Shown here: piece by piece, positions 17,342 to 25,269 of the stretch | Layout: every line of letters begins with the position of its first letter | Numbering within the stretch: the stretch's first letter is position 1 | NCBI RefSeq assembly: GCF_011300455.1 | Contig: NZ_CP049869.1 | Location: 1,364,001 to 1,428,000 of the forward strand | Direction of reading: 5' to 3' | DNA from: Sphingomonas piscis | GTDB lineage: Bacteria; Pseudomonadota; Alphaproteobacteria; Sphingomonadales; Sphingomonadaceae | Length of the DNA: 64,000 nucleotides | Program-made: the position numbers and the translations under genes | The notes under the pieces: model-generated | Database searches by the model: none | Told to the model about the DNA's origin: nothing | Seen by the model: only the letters and a program-made list of their open reading frames with translations

Positions 17342-17599
17342 TCAGACAGCCCGGTTCTTAGTGACGAGCCGGTAGAGGAACAGGAGAAGGATGGCGCCCG
17401 CCGTCGCAATCACGATATTGAGGATATTGCCGCCGCCGATACCAAGCTGGCTGGCGACAAATCCGCCAACCACACCCCCCACAATGCCGATGAGGATTGT
17501 GATCAATATGCCGCCTGGATCCTTGCCAGGCATAATCCACTTGGCAAGCACGCCAGCGATCAAACCGACGATGATCCAGCCCAGAATACCATATTCCAT
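17342..17599 (-). CDS. GlsB/YeaQ/YmgE family stress membrane protein
   Basis: An 85-residue protein of three hydrophobic, glycine-rich segments: MEYGILGWIIVGLIAGVLAK, PGGILITILIGIVGGVVGGF, and a last helix ending LYRLVTKNRAV. This is the transglycosylase-associated (GlsB/YeaQ/YmgE) family, often part of general stress regulons. The ATG at 17599 has a strong GGGAGGA site 6-7 bases upstream. It is divergent from the DUF937 gene. Confidence 0.93.
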   Translation of the reverse strand: MEYGILGWIIVGLIAGVLAKWIMPGKDPGGILITILIGIVGGVVGGFVASQLGIGGGNILNIVIATAGAILLLFLYRLVTKNRAV

Positions 17600-17821
17600 G
17601 CAGTCCTCCCTGTTCGCACTGCTCTGCCCTAGAAGCGGGACATCGAGGGGCTTAACCCGCCAAGATAGTCTCGCCAAGAGAGGTCCTGAAACTGGCTGGC
17701 CAAGCCCCGGTTCTTACGCATCGCGACGGCATCCGGAACATTCCGCACGCACCCGAACCAATTAATTGCCTATGCGTATTTGCAGTGGAAGGGTTCCAAT
17801 TCTTGAGCGGGAGGTTTCTCA

Positions 17822-18403
17822 ATGAACATCGAACAATTGCTGCAACAGACCAATGCGGCTGAGATGATTGCGCGGGAGCTTAACATTGACCCGGCAACGG
17901 CACAGGCAGGCGCCACGGCACTGCTGCCGCAGATTCTCTCCGGCTTTCAAAACCCAGTCGCTCCAACGGAGGCCCAGTCGGCGCTGTCAGGGCTTGGCGG
18001 CCTCGGCGGATTACTCGGCACGATCGGTGCTCTCGGTGGGAGCGGCTTGCTCGACAATGTCGCGTCAAGCGAGCCAACCGATATCGGCAAAGGCAATCAA
18101 ATCCTGGGTCAGATCTTTGGCTCGAAGGACGGTAGTCGCGCCGTCGCCGCCGCAGCGGCCGGCACGTCCAGAGTCGAGCCATCCCTGCTCAAGAAGATGC
18201 TGCCGATCCTGGCCATGCTCGCCGCAGGCTATGTCATGAAGCAGGCCGGTCAGGGCGGTGGCCTTGGTGGCGCGCTGGGCAACATTCCTGGCGGTCAGAC
18301 CCCGGCTGGACCGACGCCGGGCAGCAGTGGGGAAGCGCCGGCCGCGAGCGGCGGCATTCTGGATGATCTGATCGGAGCTGCCGGCAAGTATCTCGGTCGT
18401 TAG
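17822..18403 (+). CDS. DUF937 (YidB-like) protein
   Basis: A 193-residue protein: an N-terminal helical DUF937 domain (MNIEQLLQQTNAAEMIAREL, then ATALLPQILSGFQNP), glycine-rich loops (GLGGLGGLLG), a second part ISKKMLPILAMLAAGYV-like (LLKKMLPILAMLAAGYVMKQ), and a Gly/Pro-rich tail ending GGILDDLIGAAGKYLGR. The family's role is unclear; members are common in stress clusters. A good GGGAGG site precedes the ATG. It is followed 37 bp later by DUF3597. Confidence 0.88.
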   Translation: MNIEQLLQQTNAAEMIARELNIDPATAQAGATALLPQILSGFQNPVAPTEAQSALSGLGGLGGLLGTIGALGGSGLLDNVASSEPTDIGKGNQILGQIFGSKDGSRAVAAAAAGTSRVEPSLLKKMLPILAMLAAGYVMKQAGQGGGLGGALGNIPGGQTPAGPTPGSSGEAPAASGGILDDLIGAAGKYLGR

Positions 18404-18440
18404 AGTCAACTCGCATGCGCTTGGAAGAGGAGAATGAGTC

Positions 18441-18836
18441 ATGAGCATTTTCGGCAAGATCAAGGACGCGATTTTCGGCAAGAAGGCTGCCCCGGCTCCG
18501 GAAACCACGTCAAAGGCTCCCGCAGGCGGCGGCACGACGACAACGGCTCCGGCCCCGACCGCTCAGCCGCAGGCGCAAGTTGATGTCGAGCAAGTGCTGA
18601 ACGGGATCGCTGCCTCGAAAGGCAACCCCGATCTCAACTGGCGGACTTCCATCGTCGACCTGATGAAGCTGCTGGACATGGATTCGAGCCTGGGCAACCG
18701 CAAAGAGCTTGCAACTGAGCTAGGTTATACCGGCGACAAAGACGGCAGCGCGGAAATGAACATCTGGCTGCACAAGGAGGTTATGCGGCAGCTCGCTGCC
18801 AACGGCGGCAAGGTGCCGGCCAGCATGATGGACTAA
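18441..18836 (+). CDS. DUF3597 family protein
   Basis: A 131-residue protein. MSIFGKIKDAIFGKKAAP is the usual N-terminal amphipathic segment, then a Pro/Thr-rich linker, then the DUF3597 domain (NWRTSIVDLMKLLDMDSSLG, NRKELATELGYTGDKDGSAE, MNIWLHKEVMRQLAANGGKV). It resembles a LysM-adjacent helical domain found with stress proteins; function unknown. Probably cotranscribed with DUF937. Confidence 0.92.
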   Translation: MSIFGKIKDAIFGKKAAPAPETTSKAPAGGGTTTTAPAPTAQPQAQVDVEQVLNGIAASKGNPDLNWRTSIVDLMKLLDMDSSLGNRKELATELGYTGDKDGSAEMNIWLHKEVMRQLAANGGKVPASMMD

Positions 18837-18888
18837 TAGTGGTTCGGGGCGGCCGCCGGCGGCTGCCCCCCGATTCCAACCGAGACCA

Positions 18889-19080
18889 TCAGCCAGGTGC
18901 GGCGGGCTTGTCCTTCCAAGCCTTTACGATGCGGCTCCCGTTCCACAGTTCGGCGGGCCGGTTGGAGCGGAGTTCTTCCGCAATCGATATGGCTACCCCG
19001 TCGCCCGGTGCATCAATGCCCACGGCAGGCTCAAACCGGTGCGTAAGACTGCTCACCAAATAAAGGCGATAGCTCGTCAT
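18889..19080 (-). CDS. Small conserved hypothetical protein (63 aa)
   Basis: MTSYRLYLVSSLTHRFEPAV begins a 63-residue protein; the pattern YRLY(L/F)..., a central acidic helix, and AELWNGSRIVKAW near the end is that of a very widespread small alphaproteobacterial family in which the last part reads ELW.g.R.V. Its function is not known. Start is ATG at 19080. Confidence 0.7.
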   Translation of the reverse strand: MTSYRLYLVSSLTHRFEPAVGIDAPGDGVAISIAEELRSNRPAELWNGSRIVKAWKDKPAAPG

Positions 19081-19158
19081 TATCGGTATCGACGGATTAT
19101 TGGTGATGGAGGCAGCCCCGAGCGGCGGTGCCGCTGCGGGGTCGCCGTTCCATAAGGT

Positions 19159-19335
19159 CTAGCTGTTGTCCTCGATCTCGGCGCCAGGGCCGTTCTTCTT
19201 GAAGGATTAAATGGCAGCAATCGCCGAGGATTTGTTGGTATAGCCCTCGGTCGCGAACATCGTTTCCGAATTATATTTGAAGCGGACGCGATACTCGCCC
19301 TTCTTGTCCTTATGAATCTCAAACTTATGCGGCAT
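19159..19335 (-). pseudogene. DUF1508 (YegP-like) gene with an internal stop
   Basis: From ATG at 19335 the frame reads MPHKFEIHKDKKGEYRVRFK then YNSETMFATEGYTNKSSAIA, AI, and then meets TAA at 19207-19209. The same frame continues SFKKNGPGAEIEDNS to a TAG at 19159, exactly the normal C-terminus of DUF1508 proteins (usual form AIESIKKNAPGAE). A single G-to-T change in a GAA glutamate codon explains it. The 42-residue truncated product lacks the last helix, so it is probably inactive. Confidence 0.85.
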
Positions 19336-19355
19336 GTAGAATCCCCCGATTTGGT

Positions 19356-19556
19356 TCAGTCGACGATGAAGGTGACGGCCAGCGTTACCCGCCATTCGGT
19401 GACTGATCCGTTCCGAACGACAGCCTTGGTGTCCTTGACCCAAGCGCCCTCGATATTCTTCACCGTCTCACCGACCTTGGCGATGCCGCTTTGAACGGCG
19501 TCCTCAATGCCCTTGGCCGAGCTAGTGATCACTTCAATCGTCTTGGCGACTGCCAT
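19356..19556 (-). CDS. Dodecin family flavin-binding protein
   Basis: A 66-residue dodecin: MAVAKTIEVITSSAKGIEDA, then AIAKVGETVKNIEGAWVKD-like helix (GIAKVGETVKNIEGAWVKD), and VVRNGSVTEWRVTLAVTFIV. Dodecins form twelve-subunit shells that store riboflavin or FMN. The conserved Trp in GAWVKD stacks with flavin and is present. Upstream of the broken DUF1508 gene on the same strand. Confidence 0.93.
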   Translation of the reverse strand: MAVAKTIEVITSSAKGIEDAVQSGIAKVGETVKNIEGAWVKDTKAVVRNGSVTEWRVTLAVTFIVD

Positions 19557-19601
19557 TTACTTCTCCCTTTTCACAAAATGACGTCAATGCACGAAACTGG
19601 C

Positions 19602-19919
19602 TCAACCCTTGTAGAGGTCGGACAGGCCGTCGAAGAGCGGATTGCCGCGCTCGCCCTTGCCTAGCAGGCTCGCAAACCGGTCGAGGGCACTTTCTCCGCC
19701 TAGCTGTTCGAGGATCTGGCCAAGCAGGTGCGGAGCAATACCCGAGGTAGGGGCGGCGGTTTCAATAGTATCGCCGGGCTGCGTATGGGCGACGCCCAGG
19801 GCAGCAATGGCCTGCTCAACCTTCTCGGCCGGCAGACCCACGCGTTCGCTCAGCGCCCCAGCATCTACATTGGCGCCAATCTGCGAAAGGATTCCGTCGA
19901 AAATGCCCATCTGCTGCAT
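19602..19919 (-). CDS. Small DUF937-like protein
   Basis: A 105-residue (or 102 from the ATG at 19910) protein: MGIFDGILSQIGANVDAGAL, SERVGLPAEKVEQAIAALG, then LLGQILEQLGGESALDRF and GLFDGLSDLYKG-like end (GNPLFDGLSDLYKG). Repeated helix-turn patterns resemble the DUF937/YidB fold also seen at 17822. The start choice between 19919 and 19910 is open. Confidence 0.75.
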   Translation of the reverse strand: MQQMGIFDGILSQIGANVDAGALSERVGLPAEKVEQAIAALGVAHTQPGDTIETAAPTSGIAPHLLGQILEQLGGESALDRFASLLGKGERGNPLFDGLSDLYKG

Positions 19920-20039
19920 CCGCCTGGAATTGAACAGGTACGCAACGCAACAAAAAACTGGCGGGTATCATATCGCCCCACGCTTAATAGAGATTATGCT
20001 TGAGCCGGCCTTTCTAACAAGCCCCTTCTGGGCTGATCG

Positions 20040-20462
20040 TCACGGCTTGCGGCGAAGCTCGTCGCGAATCTCAGTAAGGAGTTCGACTTCGCTGGGGCCG
20101 GCCGCTTCATCGGCGCGCCGCATCGCCTTGTTGGCGTAGCGGACCAACAGGAAGATGACGAAGGCGAGGATCAGGAAGTTGATGATTACCGTCACGAACT
20201 GACCCCAGCCGAGCACGGCCACGCCAGCCTCTTTGAGTGCGGCATAGCTGGTCGGATCACCCTTGAAGGATGCCGGGATTGGGCCAAGCAGCGTGAAGTA
20301 ATTCGCAAAGTCGAGGCCACCAAAGATGGCGCCGACGATCGGCATGATGATGTCATCGGTCAGTGACGCAGTGATGGTTGCGAACGCCGCGCCGATGATA
20401 ACGGCGACTGCCAGGTCGAGGACATTGCCCTTGGCGATGAAGGCTTTGAACTCGGAAAGCAT
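20040..20462 (-). CDS. mscL: Large-conductance mechanosensitive channel
   Basis: A 140-residue MscL. The cytoplasmic N-terminal helix ([20 protein letters not shown]) runs into TM1 ([20 protein letters not shown]), a periplasmic loop, TM2 ([20 protein letters not shown]) and the C-terminal helical bundle [13 protein letters not shown]. It opens at high membrane tension to release solutes after hypo-osmotic shock. It stands alone and is complete. Confidence 0.97.
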   Translation of the reverse strand: MLSEFKAFIAKGNVLDLAVAVIIGAAFATITASLTDDIIMPIVGAIFGGLDFANYFTLLGPIPASFKGDPTSYAALKEAGVAVLGWGQFVTVIINFLILAFVIFLLVRYANKAMRRADEAAGPSEVELLTEIRDELRRKP

Positions 20463-20765
20463 GCAGGCCTCCTTCTGTAGTGGTCCGCTAAGGCGTAACT
20501 AGAAAGAACCAGTCGGCAAGCGGAAAGTTTGCTTGAGCTTTGCGCCAGCAGATGACAGGATTTTATCGATGCGCCGAGTCGGGAGGCCAATTCCGTGGCG
20601 CATTACGAGCGCGGCGATGGCCGAACCCTCCCCACCCCCAGGTCGTCGCCGCGCCGCGCCTTGGCGGTGAACTCAAGCTAATCTTTGACGGCTGAACGAC
20701 TGTTTCGAAGGGTCGAAACGGCCCTGCGATTACGACTGAGGAGGGCGCCCTACTGCCGAAGCGCT
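20463..20765. other. Gene-free stretch
   Basis: About 300 bp upstream of mscL and before the next repeat. No frame on either strand looks coding. It probably holds the mscL promoter; a short dyad TTTCGAAGGGTCGAAA at about 20703-20718 is the only structure seen. Confidence 0.4.
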
Positions 20766-20830
20766 GATGTCCGCAATGGGTCGATTACAGACCTTCCTCG
20801 AACGTCAGCAACGGGTGGAAAGCGGACATT
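20766..20830. repeat. Island palindromic repeat, double copy (f)
   Basis: Left unit ATGTCCGCAATGGGTCGATT then ACAGACCTTCC; right unit AACGTCAGCAACGGGTGGAA then AGCGGACATT. The right unit is the left border of a 422-bp duplicated block. Confidence 0.85.
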
Positions 20831-21234
20831 TGGCTGATCCGCACTTTTCGCTATCACTGCGCCATGAAGAGTTCGCCGTGGGTGATTGGACTTGTCGCAT
20901 TGACGATGTGCCTCGCGGGCTGCGACCTCTACTTCAGCAATCTTCAAATCGTGAACAAAGCCGACAGCCGAGTGGTTGGCCTGACAATTTCGGACGGTCG
21001 AAAGACATGGAAGCTCCGCGACTTGGACCGTGGCGAGCGGGTCACTTTCTCCGGCCATCTTTCGGGAGAAGGCGGACCCAACATTTCTTGGACCTGGCGC
21101 GGCAAGAGGTTCTCAGAGGACGGCTGCTACTACACCGGCGGCAGCCCAGCCAAAGGCACAATAACGATTGCTGGGGAGAAGCTACGCTATCGCTGCCAAT
21201 GACGGGCAGTTCGCAAGGTCTGCTTTGGGTCGAA
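20813..21234 (+). repeat. 422-bp duplicated block, copy 1
   Basis: Near-identical to 28269-28690, same orientation, offset 7456 bp, with about six single-base differences. The block starts inside the GGGTGGAAAGCGGACATT unit and ends at GGGTCGAA of the following unit. It contains one complete lipoprotein gene and its promoter region. Confidence 0.92.
20864..21202 (+). CDS. Small lipoprotein, copy 1
   Basis: A 112-residue predicted lipoprotein: signal MKSSPWVIGLVALTMCLAGC with lipobox LAGC (Cys20), then a beta-rich domain (LQIVNKADSRVVGLTISDG, KTWKLRDLDRGERVTFSGHL, ISWTWRGKRFSEDGCYYTGG) and two late cysteines. No family recognised. An almost identical copy lies at 28320-28658; differences include Val/Ala at residue 7, Lys/Arg and Gly/Ser near the C-terminus. 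It is flanked by palindromic repeats. Confidence 0.8.
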   Translation: MKSSPWVIGLVALTMCLAGCDLYFSNLQIVNKADSRVVGLTISDGRKTWKLRDLDRGERVTFSGHLSGEGGPNISWTWRGKRFSEDGCYYTGGSPAKGTITIAGEKLRYRCQ

Positions 21235-21281
21235 GTCAGACGTTCGCTGAATGTCGCGTTCAGGTGGAAAGCAGACGTTCA
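21217..21281. repeat. Island palindromic repeat, double copy (g)
   Basis: Left unit GGTCTGCTTTGGGTCGAAGT then CAGACGTT; right unit AATGTCGCGTTCAGGTGGAA then AGCAGACGTT. It follows the lipoprotein gene stop by about 15 bp and covers the end of the antiporter pseudogene side. Confidence 0.8.
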
Positions 21282-22361
21282 CGGCACCAGTGTCGTGAAC
21301 AGATAGACGGCAAAGATCACGAGATGGACTGCACCTTGGAGGACCGTGGTGCGGCCGGTGCCTAGGGATAAAGTGGAGACGATCAGAGTAAGGAAGAGCA
21401 GGACGCTGCTTTTCGCATCGAGTCCAAGGGCGATTGGCAAACTCGCCATCAACGACAGAGCTGCAACGGCGGGAATAGTCAGACCGATGGTCGCCAATGC
21501 GGAGCCCAATCCCAAGTTGAGGCTAGTCTGAAGGCGGTTCGCTAAAGCCGCCCGGACAGCAGCAACACTTTCCGGAAGCAGAACCAGTGCGGCGATAATC
21601 ACGCCCACGATGGCTATGGGGGCTCCGGCAGCCCTGACCGCCTCTTCAATCGGAGGCGCGAGGGTCTTAGCCAGAAGCACGACTGCTCCCAAACAAACGA
21701 GCAGCAGAACCGCAGAGATTAGCGTTGCTCAATTGCTTGGCGGCGCAGCATGGACTTGCTCGTCTGCCACCACTGCCTTGTCTGGTAGGAAGTAGTCTCG
21801 GTGCCGGACAGTCTGAACGGCGATGAAGGTGGCATAGAGCAGGAATGAAACCACCGCCACGAAGCCCAGCTGGGACGGTGCGTAAACCGGCCCCGGCTGG
21901 CTCAGGGTGAAGTTGGGTAGAACCAACGTCAGCACGGTCAGCGCGCAGATTGTTGCAAGTGCCGCGCTTACGCCGGTTTGCTGGAAGACCTGCTCCTTGT
22001 GACGAATGGCACCTACAAGGATGCAGATGCCGACTAGTCCGTTCAAGATGATCATCACTGCGGCGAAGACCGTGTCCCGCGCCAATGTCGCGGCACTCTC
22101 CCCACCGGCAGCCATAAGGGTGATAATGAGGCCGAGTTCGATCACCGTAACTGCTATAGCAAGTAGGAAAGTGCCGAAGGGCTCACCCACGCGGTGCGCT
22201 ACGAGCTCAGCATGGTGCACCGCCGATAAAACCGTCCCGATCAACGCAGCACCGAGGAGGATTGGCCACACGGTGGCGGCGGTGCTGGCGAAGAACATCA
22301 ACCAAGCAATCACCGGGGCAAACCAGGTCCAATTAGCAAGTATCCGGCCCATGCTCCGCAT
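21279..22361 (-). pseudogene. ChaA-type Ca2+/H+ antiporter split by an in-frame stop
   Basis: Two pieces in the same frame, 21729-22361 and 21279-21692, together make a normal antiporter of about 360 codons. The first holds the N-terminal five or six helices with HHAELVAHRVGEPFGTFLLA and AVTVIELGLIITLM (acidic signature), the second the partner repeat with LLPESVAAVRAALANRLQTS and NLGLGSALATIGLTIP. Between them HAAPPSN is followed by TGA (21729-21731) and then ATLISAVLLLVCLG. A CGA-to-TGA change explains it. The downstream TTG at 21692 could in principle restart translation, giving two half-proteins, but a pseudogene is more likely. Confidence 0.85.
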
Positions 22362-22403
22362 CTAGGCCTCCTGCCTGCTCACGCAATGGCCGCAAACGGA
22401 GAG

Positions 22404-22470
22404 AATGTCTGCTTTGGGTCGTTTTCAGACCTTCACTCAATGTCTGCAAAGGGTGGTAAGCGGAAGTTCA
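22404..22470. repeat. Island palindromic repeat, double copy (h)
   Basis: Left unit AATGTCTGCTTTGGGTCGTT then TTCAGACCTTCAC; right unit AATGTCTGCAAAGGGTGGTA then AGCGGAAGTT. It lies between the antiporter pseudogene and the lipoprotein pair. Confidence 0.8.
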
Positions 22471-22608
22471 ATGGTTCTTCCCAATTGATTTACTAGAGGA
22501 TGCGGTCGGCTGCGCGAGCAGCGAGATCGGCTACGGTTAAGGCCGGAGGAGCGGTTGCGGCGCCTGCGAAGGCGCACTACCACGCCCGACTGATCAAGGA
22601 AGGAAGCT

Positions 22609-23160
22609 TTGATGATGCCGGGTCGCTCGTTCGCTGTACTTGCAATGTTCACCGCGCTTCCGCTGGCCGCGTGCGGCGGTTCGGACCAGCCCTCGTCCAA
22701 TCAGGCCGCAGAACCCGACACATCGGCCGCCGGCGGCGTCACGCGGGAAGCCGTCGTTCGCGAGGAAACGCCGGTCACGCCGATCGCGCCCGCGGCCGCC
22801 ATCCAGAGCCAGCCGGGGCCCGACGGTAGCCAGGTCGACCTCATCAAGCTGGCGGTGACCGGGGATATTCTCACCGCCACGTTCCGCTGTTCCAGCCAGG
22901 ACAAGATCAACACCGAAGCCTTCCGCGTCGACGGTATCAGCATCATCGACGATGCCACCTCGCAGCGAATCTCGATCCTGAAAGACAATGCCGGCGACTG
23001 GCTGGCGTCGAGCGTGAGCGGCAATTCGATGATGGTGAGCTGCGAAGTGAAGCCGGGCATCTTCTGGGCGAAGTTCCCGGCTCCACCGGCGACGAGCAAG
23101 ACGGTGTCGATCAACCTGCCCAACACGGCGCCGTTTGACGGTGTACCGGTGACGCGGTGA
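22609..23160 (+). CDS. Hypothetical lipoprotein
   Basis: A 183-residue predicted lipoprotein. MMMPGRSFAVLAMFTALPLA precedes AACGG, a good lipobox. A low-complexity Ser/Ala/Glu linker follows, then a beta-rich domain of about 110 residues (LIKLAVTGDILTATFRCSS, FRVDGISIIDDATSQRISIL, MVSCEVKPGIFWAKFPAPP). An AAGGAAGG site lies upstream. The stop overlaps the GTG start of the OmpA-like gene, so both are made together, perhaps as partners at the outer membrane. Confidence 0.8.
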   Translation: MMMPGRSFAVLAMFTALPLAACGGSDQPSSNQAAEPDTSAAGGVTREAVVREETPVTPIAPAAAIQSQPGPDGSQVDLIKLAVTGDILTATFRCSSQDKINTEAFRVDGISIIDDATSQRISILKDNAGDWLASSVSGNSMMVSCEVKPGIFWAKFPAPPATSKTVSINLPNTAPFDGVPVTR

Positions 23161-23765
23161 TCCGGACGCGCTGCGCCGCGGTCGCGGCCGGCTTGCTGAC
23201 CGCTTGTTCGGGTGGCGGCGATGCCGGCAACACGCAGCAGGCGTCTGTCGGAAAGAGCGGGCCGGCCGCCGCTGCTGGTGAGCGAAGTGAGACGGCCACC
23301 GCCGTCGATCCGTCACGGGGTAGCGGGTTGAGGGCGCAGGTGAGCGACCTGACCGCGGAGGTCAGCGGCCTCAACACCCGCATGAGCGACATGGGGCTGG
23401 TGATCGACCTGCCGGCCGATGCCTTGTTCGATTTTGACAAGGCGACGCTGACTCCGGCTGCTGAGGCAGAATTGCGCAAGGCAGCCGAAGTGATCCGCAG
23501 AAGCCCTCCGGGCGACGTGCGGGTGATCGGCCACACGGACTCCAAGGGCGACAACGCCTATAATCTGAACCTGTCGCAAGCGAGGGCGCAGACCGTCCGC
23601 GATTGGTTCGGCGAGCAAGTTGGGGTTCGCCAGCGCCACTTCGAGGTCTCAGGACAGGGTGAAGCCGCCCCGGTTGCCCCTAACACCTTGGCCTCCGGCG
23701 AGGACAATCCCGCCGGGCGCAGAAAGAACCGTCGGGTGGAGGTAATCGTGCCGGCTTCAAGCTAG
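23157..23765 (+). CDS. OmpA-family peptidoglycan-binding lipoprotein
   Basis: A 202-residue lipoprotein (lipobox LLTACSG). After a linker and a short coiled coil (LRAQVSDLTAEVSGLNTRMS) comes an OmpA C-terminal domain: LFDFDKATLTPAAEAELRKA, VIGHTDSKGDNAYNLNLSQA, and NRRVEVIV. The Asp and Arg that bind meso-diaminopimelate (TDSKG, SQARAQTV) are present. It anchors the outer membrane to peptidoglycan. The start is GTG overlapping the previous stop (GTGA). Confidence 0.93.
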   Translation: MIRTRCAAVAAGLLTACSGGGDAGNTQQASVGKSGPAAAAGERSETATAVDPSRGSGLRAQVSDLTAEVSGLNTRMSDMGLVIDLPADALFDFDKATLTPAAEAELRKAAEVIRRSPPGDVRVIGHTDSKGDNAYNLNLSQARAQTVRDWFGEQVGVRQRHFEVSGQGEAAPVAPNTLASGEDNPAGRRKNRRVEVIVPASS

Positions 23766-23816
23766 CATAGAGCTAGCGGCCTTCACTGACCACTAGGCCC
23801 CAGTTGCGGGCCGACA

Positions 23817-23848
23817 AACGTCCGCAATAGATCGCAGTCAGACATCGG
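23817..23848. repeat. Island palindromic repeat, single copy (i)
   Basis: AACGTCCGCAATAGATCGCA then GTCAGACATC: arms GTCCGC and GTCAGAC-like, with a decayed core. Confidence 0.6.
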
Positions 23849-23907
23849 ATGAGTTTCGGCCGTGGGTTTATAGCTAAACTTCAGCCAATTCGAGTTAGCT
23901 AGGCGGG

Positions 23908-24123
23908 TTACTCCATCTCGCCGTAGCCGTTCTCGCAAAGCCATCGGCACATAGCTTCGGCAATCGCGTCCTTGTCTGTGCCTAGTGTCACACAGAAGAA
24001 CTCACCGCCATGGTTTGGATCTAGGCTCGGCATCTCAAGACGCACCGCGCCGTTCTCGTCCGGGCCGGTGAAAACATAGGCGGGCTGCGCTTCAGCATCG
24101 TTATGCATGTCGCAAGCTAACAC
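23908..24123 (-). CDS. Hypothetical protein (71 aa)
   Basis: An acidic 71-residue protein, MLACDMHNDAEAQPAYVFTG to CRWLCENGYGEME. A second ATG at 24108 (MHNDAEAQ) may be the real start. The strand-rich centre GAVRLEMPSLDPNHGGEFF and helical end suggest a small alpha/beta fold. It is not recognised. Confidence 0.55.
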   Translation of the reverse strand: MLACDMHNDAEAQPAYVFTGPDENGAVRLEMPSLDPNHGGEFFCVTLGTDKDAIAEAMCRWLCENGYGEME

Positions 24124-24139
24124 GTGACTGTGAGCAGCG

Positions 24140-24171
24140 GAACGTCCGCAGCTGGTGAATAGCAGACATTC
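24140..24171. repeat. Island palindromic repeat, single copy (j)
   Basis: AACGTCCGCAGCTGGTGAAT then AGCAGACATTC. The arms GTCCGC/GCAGAC are kept but the GGGT core has decayed. Confidence 0.6.
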
Positions 24172-24192
24172 ACCAGCTCAAGCGGCTTTGGC

Positions 24193-24561
24193 TCACATTG
24201 TTTGCCTGAACCAGATGCGCTTTGTGATTGCCAAGCCAACCGCATCTTTCAAATCTGCCGAGCGGAAAGGTTTTTGCACCACGATGGCATCAAGCACCTC
24301 ATCTCTAATATGCCGCTCATCGCCCGTGATAAACACAACGGGGATCGGCCTGTTTTCACAAATCGATCGAACAGCTTCAACGCCGCTTCCGTCGGTCAGG
24401 CGATCATCAGCCGTGACCAGGTCCGGGCAGCGTTCCGCCGCGAGCTTCACAGCGGCAGCCTCGCTCTCCGCAATGTCGAAAGATTGGTAGCCGAGGTCCC
24501 GTAAGCCATCCTGGATCAAATCCGCGATGAGAAATTCATCTTCGATAATTAGCGCGTGCAT
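24193..24561 (-). CDS. Single-domain response regulator (paralogue A)
   Basis: A 122-residue stand-alone receiver. MHALIIEDEFLIADLIQDGL carries the acidic pocket (Glu-Asp), DLVTADDRLTDGSGVEAVRS the phosphorylation-site Asp, PVVFITGD the switch Thr, and VVQKPF the conserved Lys. There is no output domain, so it probably passes phosphate or acts by binding a partner. It is about two-thirds identical by eye to the protein at 25997 and differs from the one at 24788. No kinase gene is adjacent. Confidence 0.93.
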   Translation of the reverse strand: MHALIIEDEFLIADLIQDGLRDLGYQSFDIAESEAAAVKLAAERCPDLVTADDRLTDGSGVEAVRSICENRPIPVVFITGDERHIRDEVLDAIVVQKPFRSADLKDAVGLAITKRIWFRQTM

Positions 24562-24706
24562 GAGCGTGCCTCACAAGCGACTCAGGAAGTCGCATCAGAA
24601 GTAGGTACGGGCCCGTCACGAACTAATCTAGGTGAATCTGAGAGTTGAACGCTCTACGTTTACTACAGGTGCTTAACTCGCTGCTCGGAAGCATTCGCGA
24701 GAAGGG

Positions 24707-24765
24707 GCACCTTGGCGAAGCGGCTTGGTTCATCCTCGTGCCCGGGCCGCTTCGTTTCAAGGTGC
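24707..24765. terminator. Long interrupted hairpin between two receiver genes
   Basis: GCACCTTG-g-CGAAGCGGC (24707-24724) pairs with GCCGCTTCG-ttt-CAAGGTGC (24746-24765), a 17-bp stem with one internal bulge and a 21-base loop. It lies just after the stop of the minus-strand receiver gene at 24788. No U-run follows on either strand, so it may be a factor-dependent terminator, an RNA element, or a small inverted-repeat insertion. Confidence 0.55.
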
Positions 24766-24787
24766 ATCAGGCTTGCTGAAGAGCAGG

Positions 24788-25201
24788 TTAGAGAGGCGAT
24801 TGGTCCTTCAGTTCGAGTGGCAACTTTTCAGCCGGCAACTTCCGCTTGAGGTGCTCTTTCACGATCCCCACGCTAAATGGCTTCGGTACGAAAGTCGTTG
24901 TGCCCGGCAGGTCATTGGCACTTAGGCCGACATGACCGCTAGCGAGAATGATCTCGATTGTTGGATATAGCCGGGTAACGCGTTCGGCGAGTTGAAGACC
25001 GTTCATTGTGCCCGGCATGTCGACATCGCTGAACAATAGTGTGACCTGACCCTCATGCTCGCAGATGACTTCCCACGCACCATCCCCACTTTCAGCTTGC
25101 AGGCATTCGAAACCGGCATCCTCAAGAATCTGGCAGGCGTCGAGCAGAACAAACGCATTATCGTCTACGACGAGCGCTCGTGGCTTGTTGGCACTTTCCA
25201 C
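24788..25201 (-). CDS. Single-domain response regulator
   Basis: A 137-residue receiver, MESANKPRALVVDDNAFVLL (acidic pair), LLFSDVDMPGTMNGLQLAER (phospho-Asp), IILASGHV and FVPKPFS (Lys). Such receivers often accompany hybrid kinases or Sphingomonas stress kinases, but no kinase is next to it. Only a 16-residue tail follows the receiver. It is complete and distinct from the paralogous pair A/B. Confidence 0.93.
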   Translation of the reverse strand: MESANKPRALVVDDNAFVLLDACQILEDAGFECLQAESGDGAWEVICEHEGQVTLLFSDVDMPGTMNGLQLAERVTRLYPTIEIILASGHVGLSANDLPGTTTFVPKPFSVGIVKEHLKRKLPAEKLPLELKDQSPL

Positions 25202-25269
25202 GACATCTCCCCTCCGTTCAAGGCTTTCTCCAACGAGGGGAGAGCAGGCAGCCTCAGAAACTCGACGCC

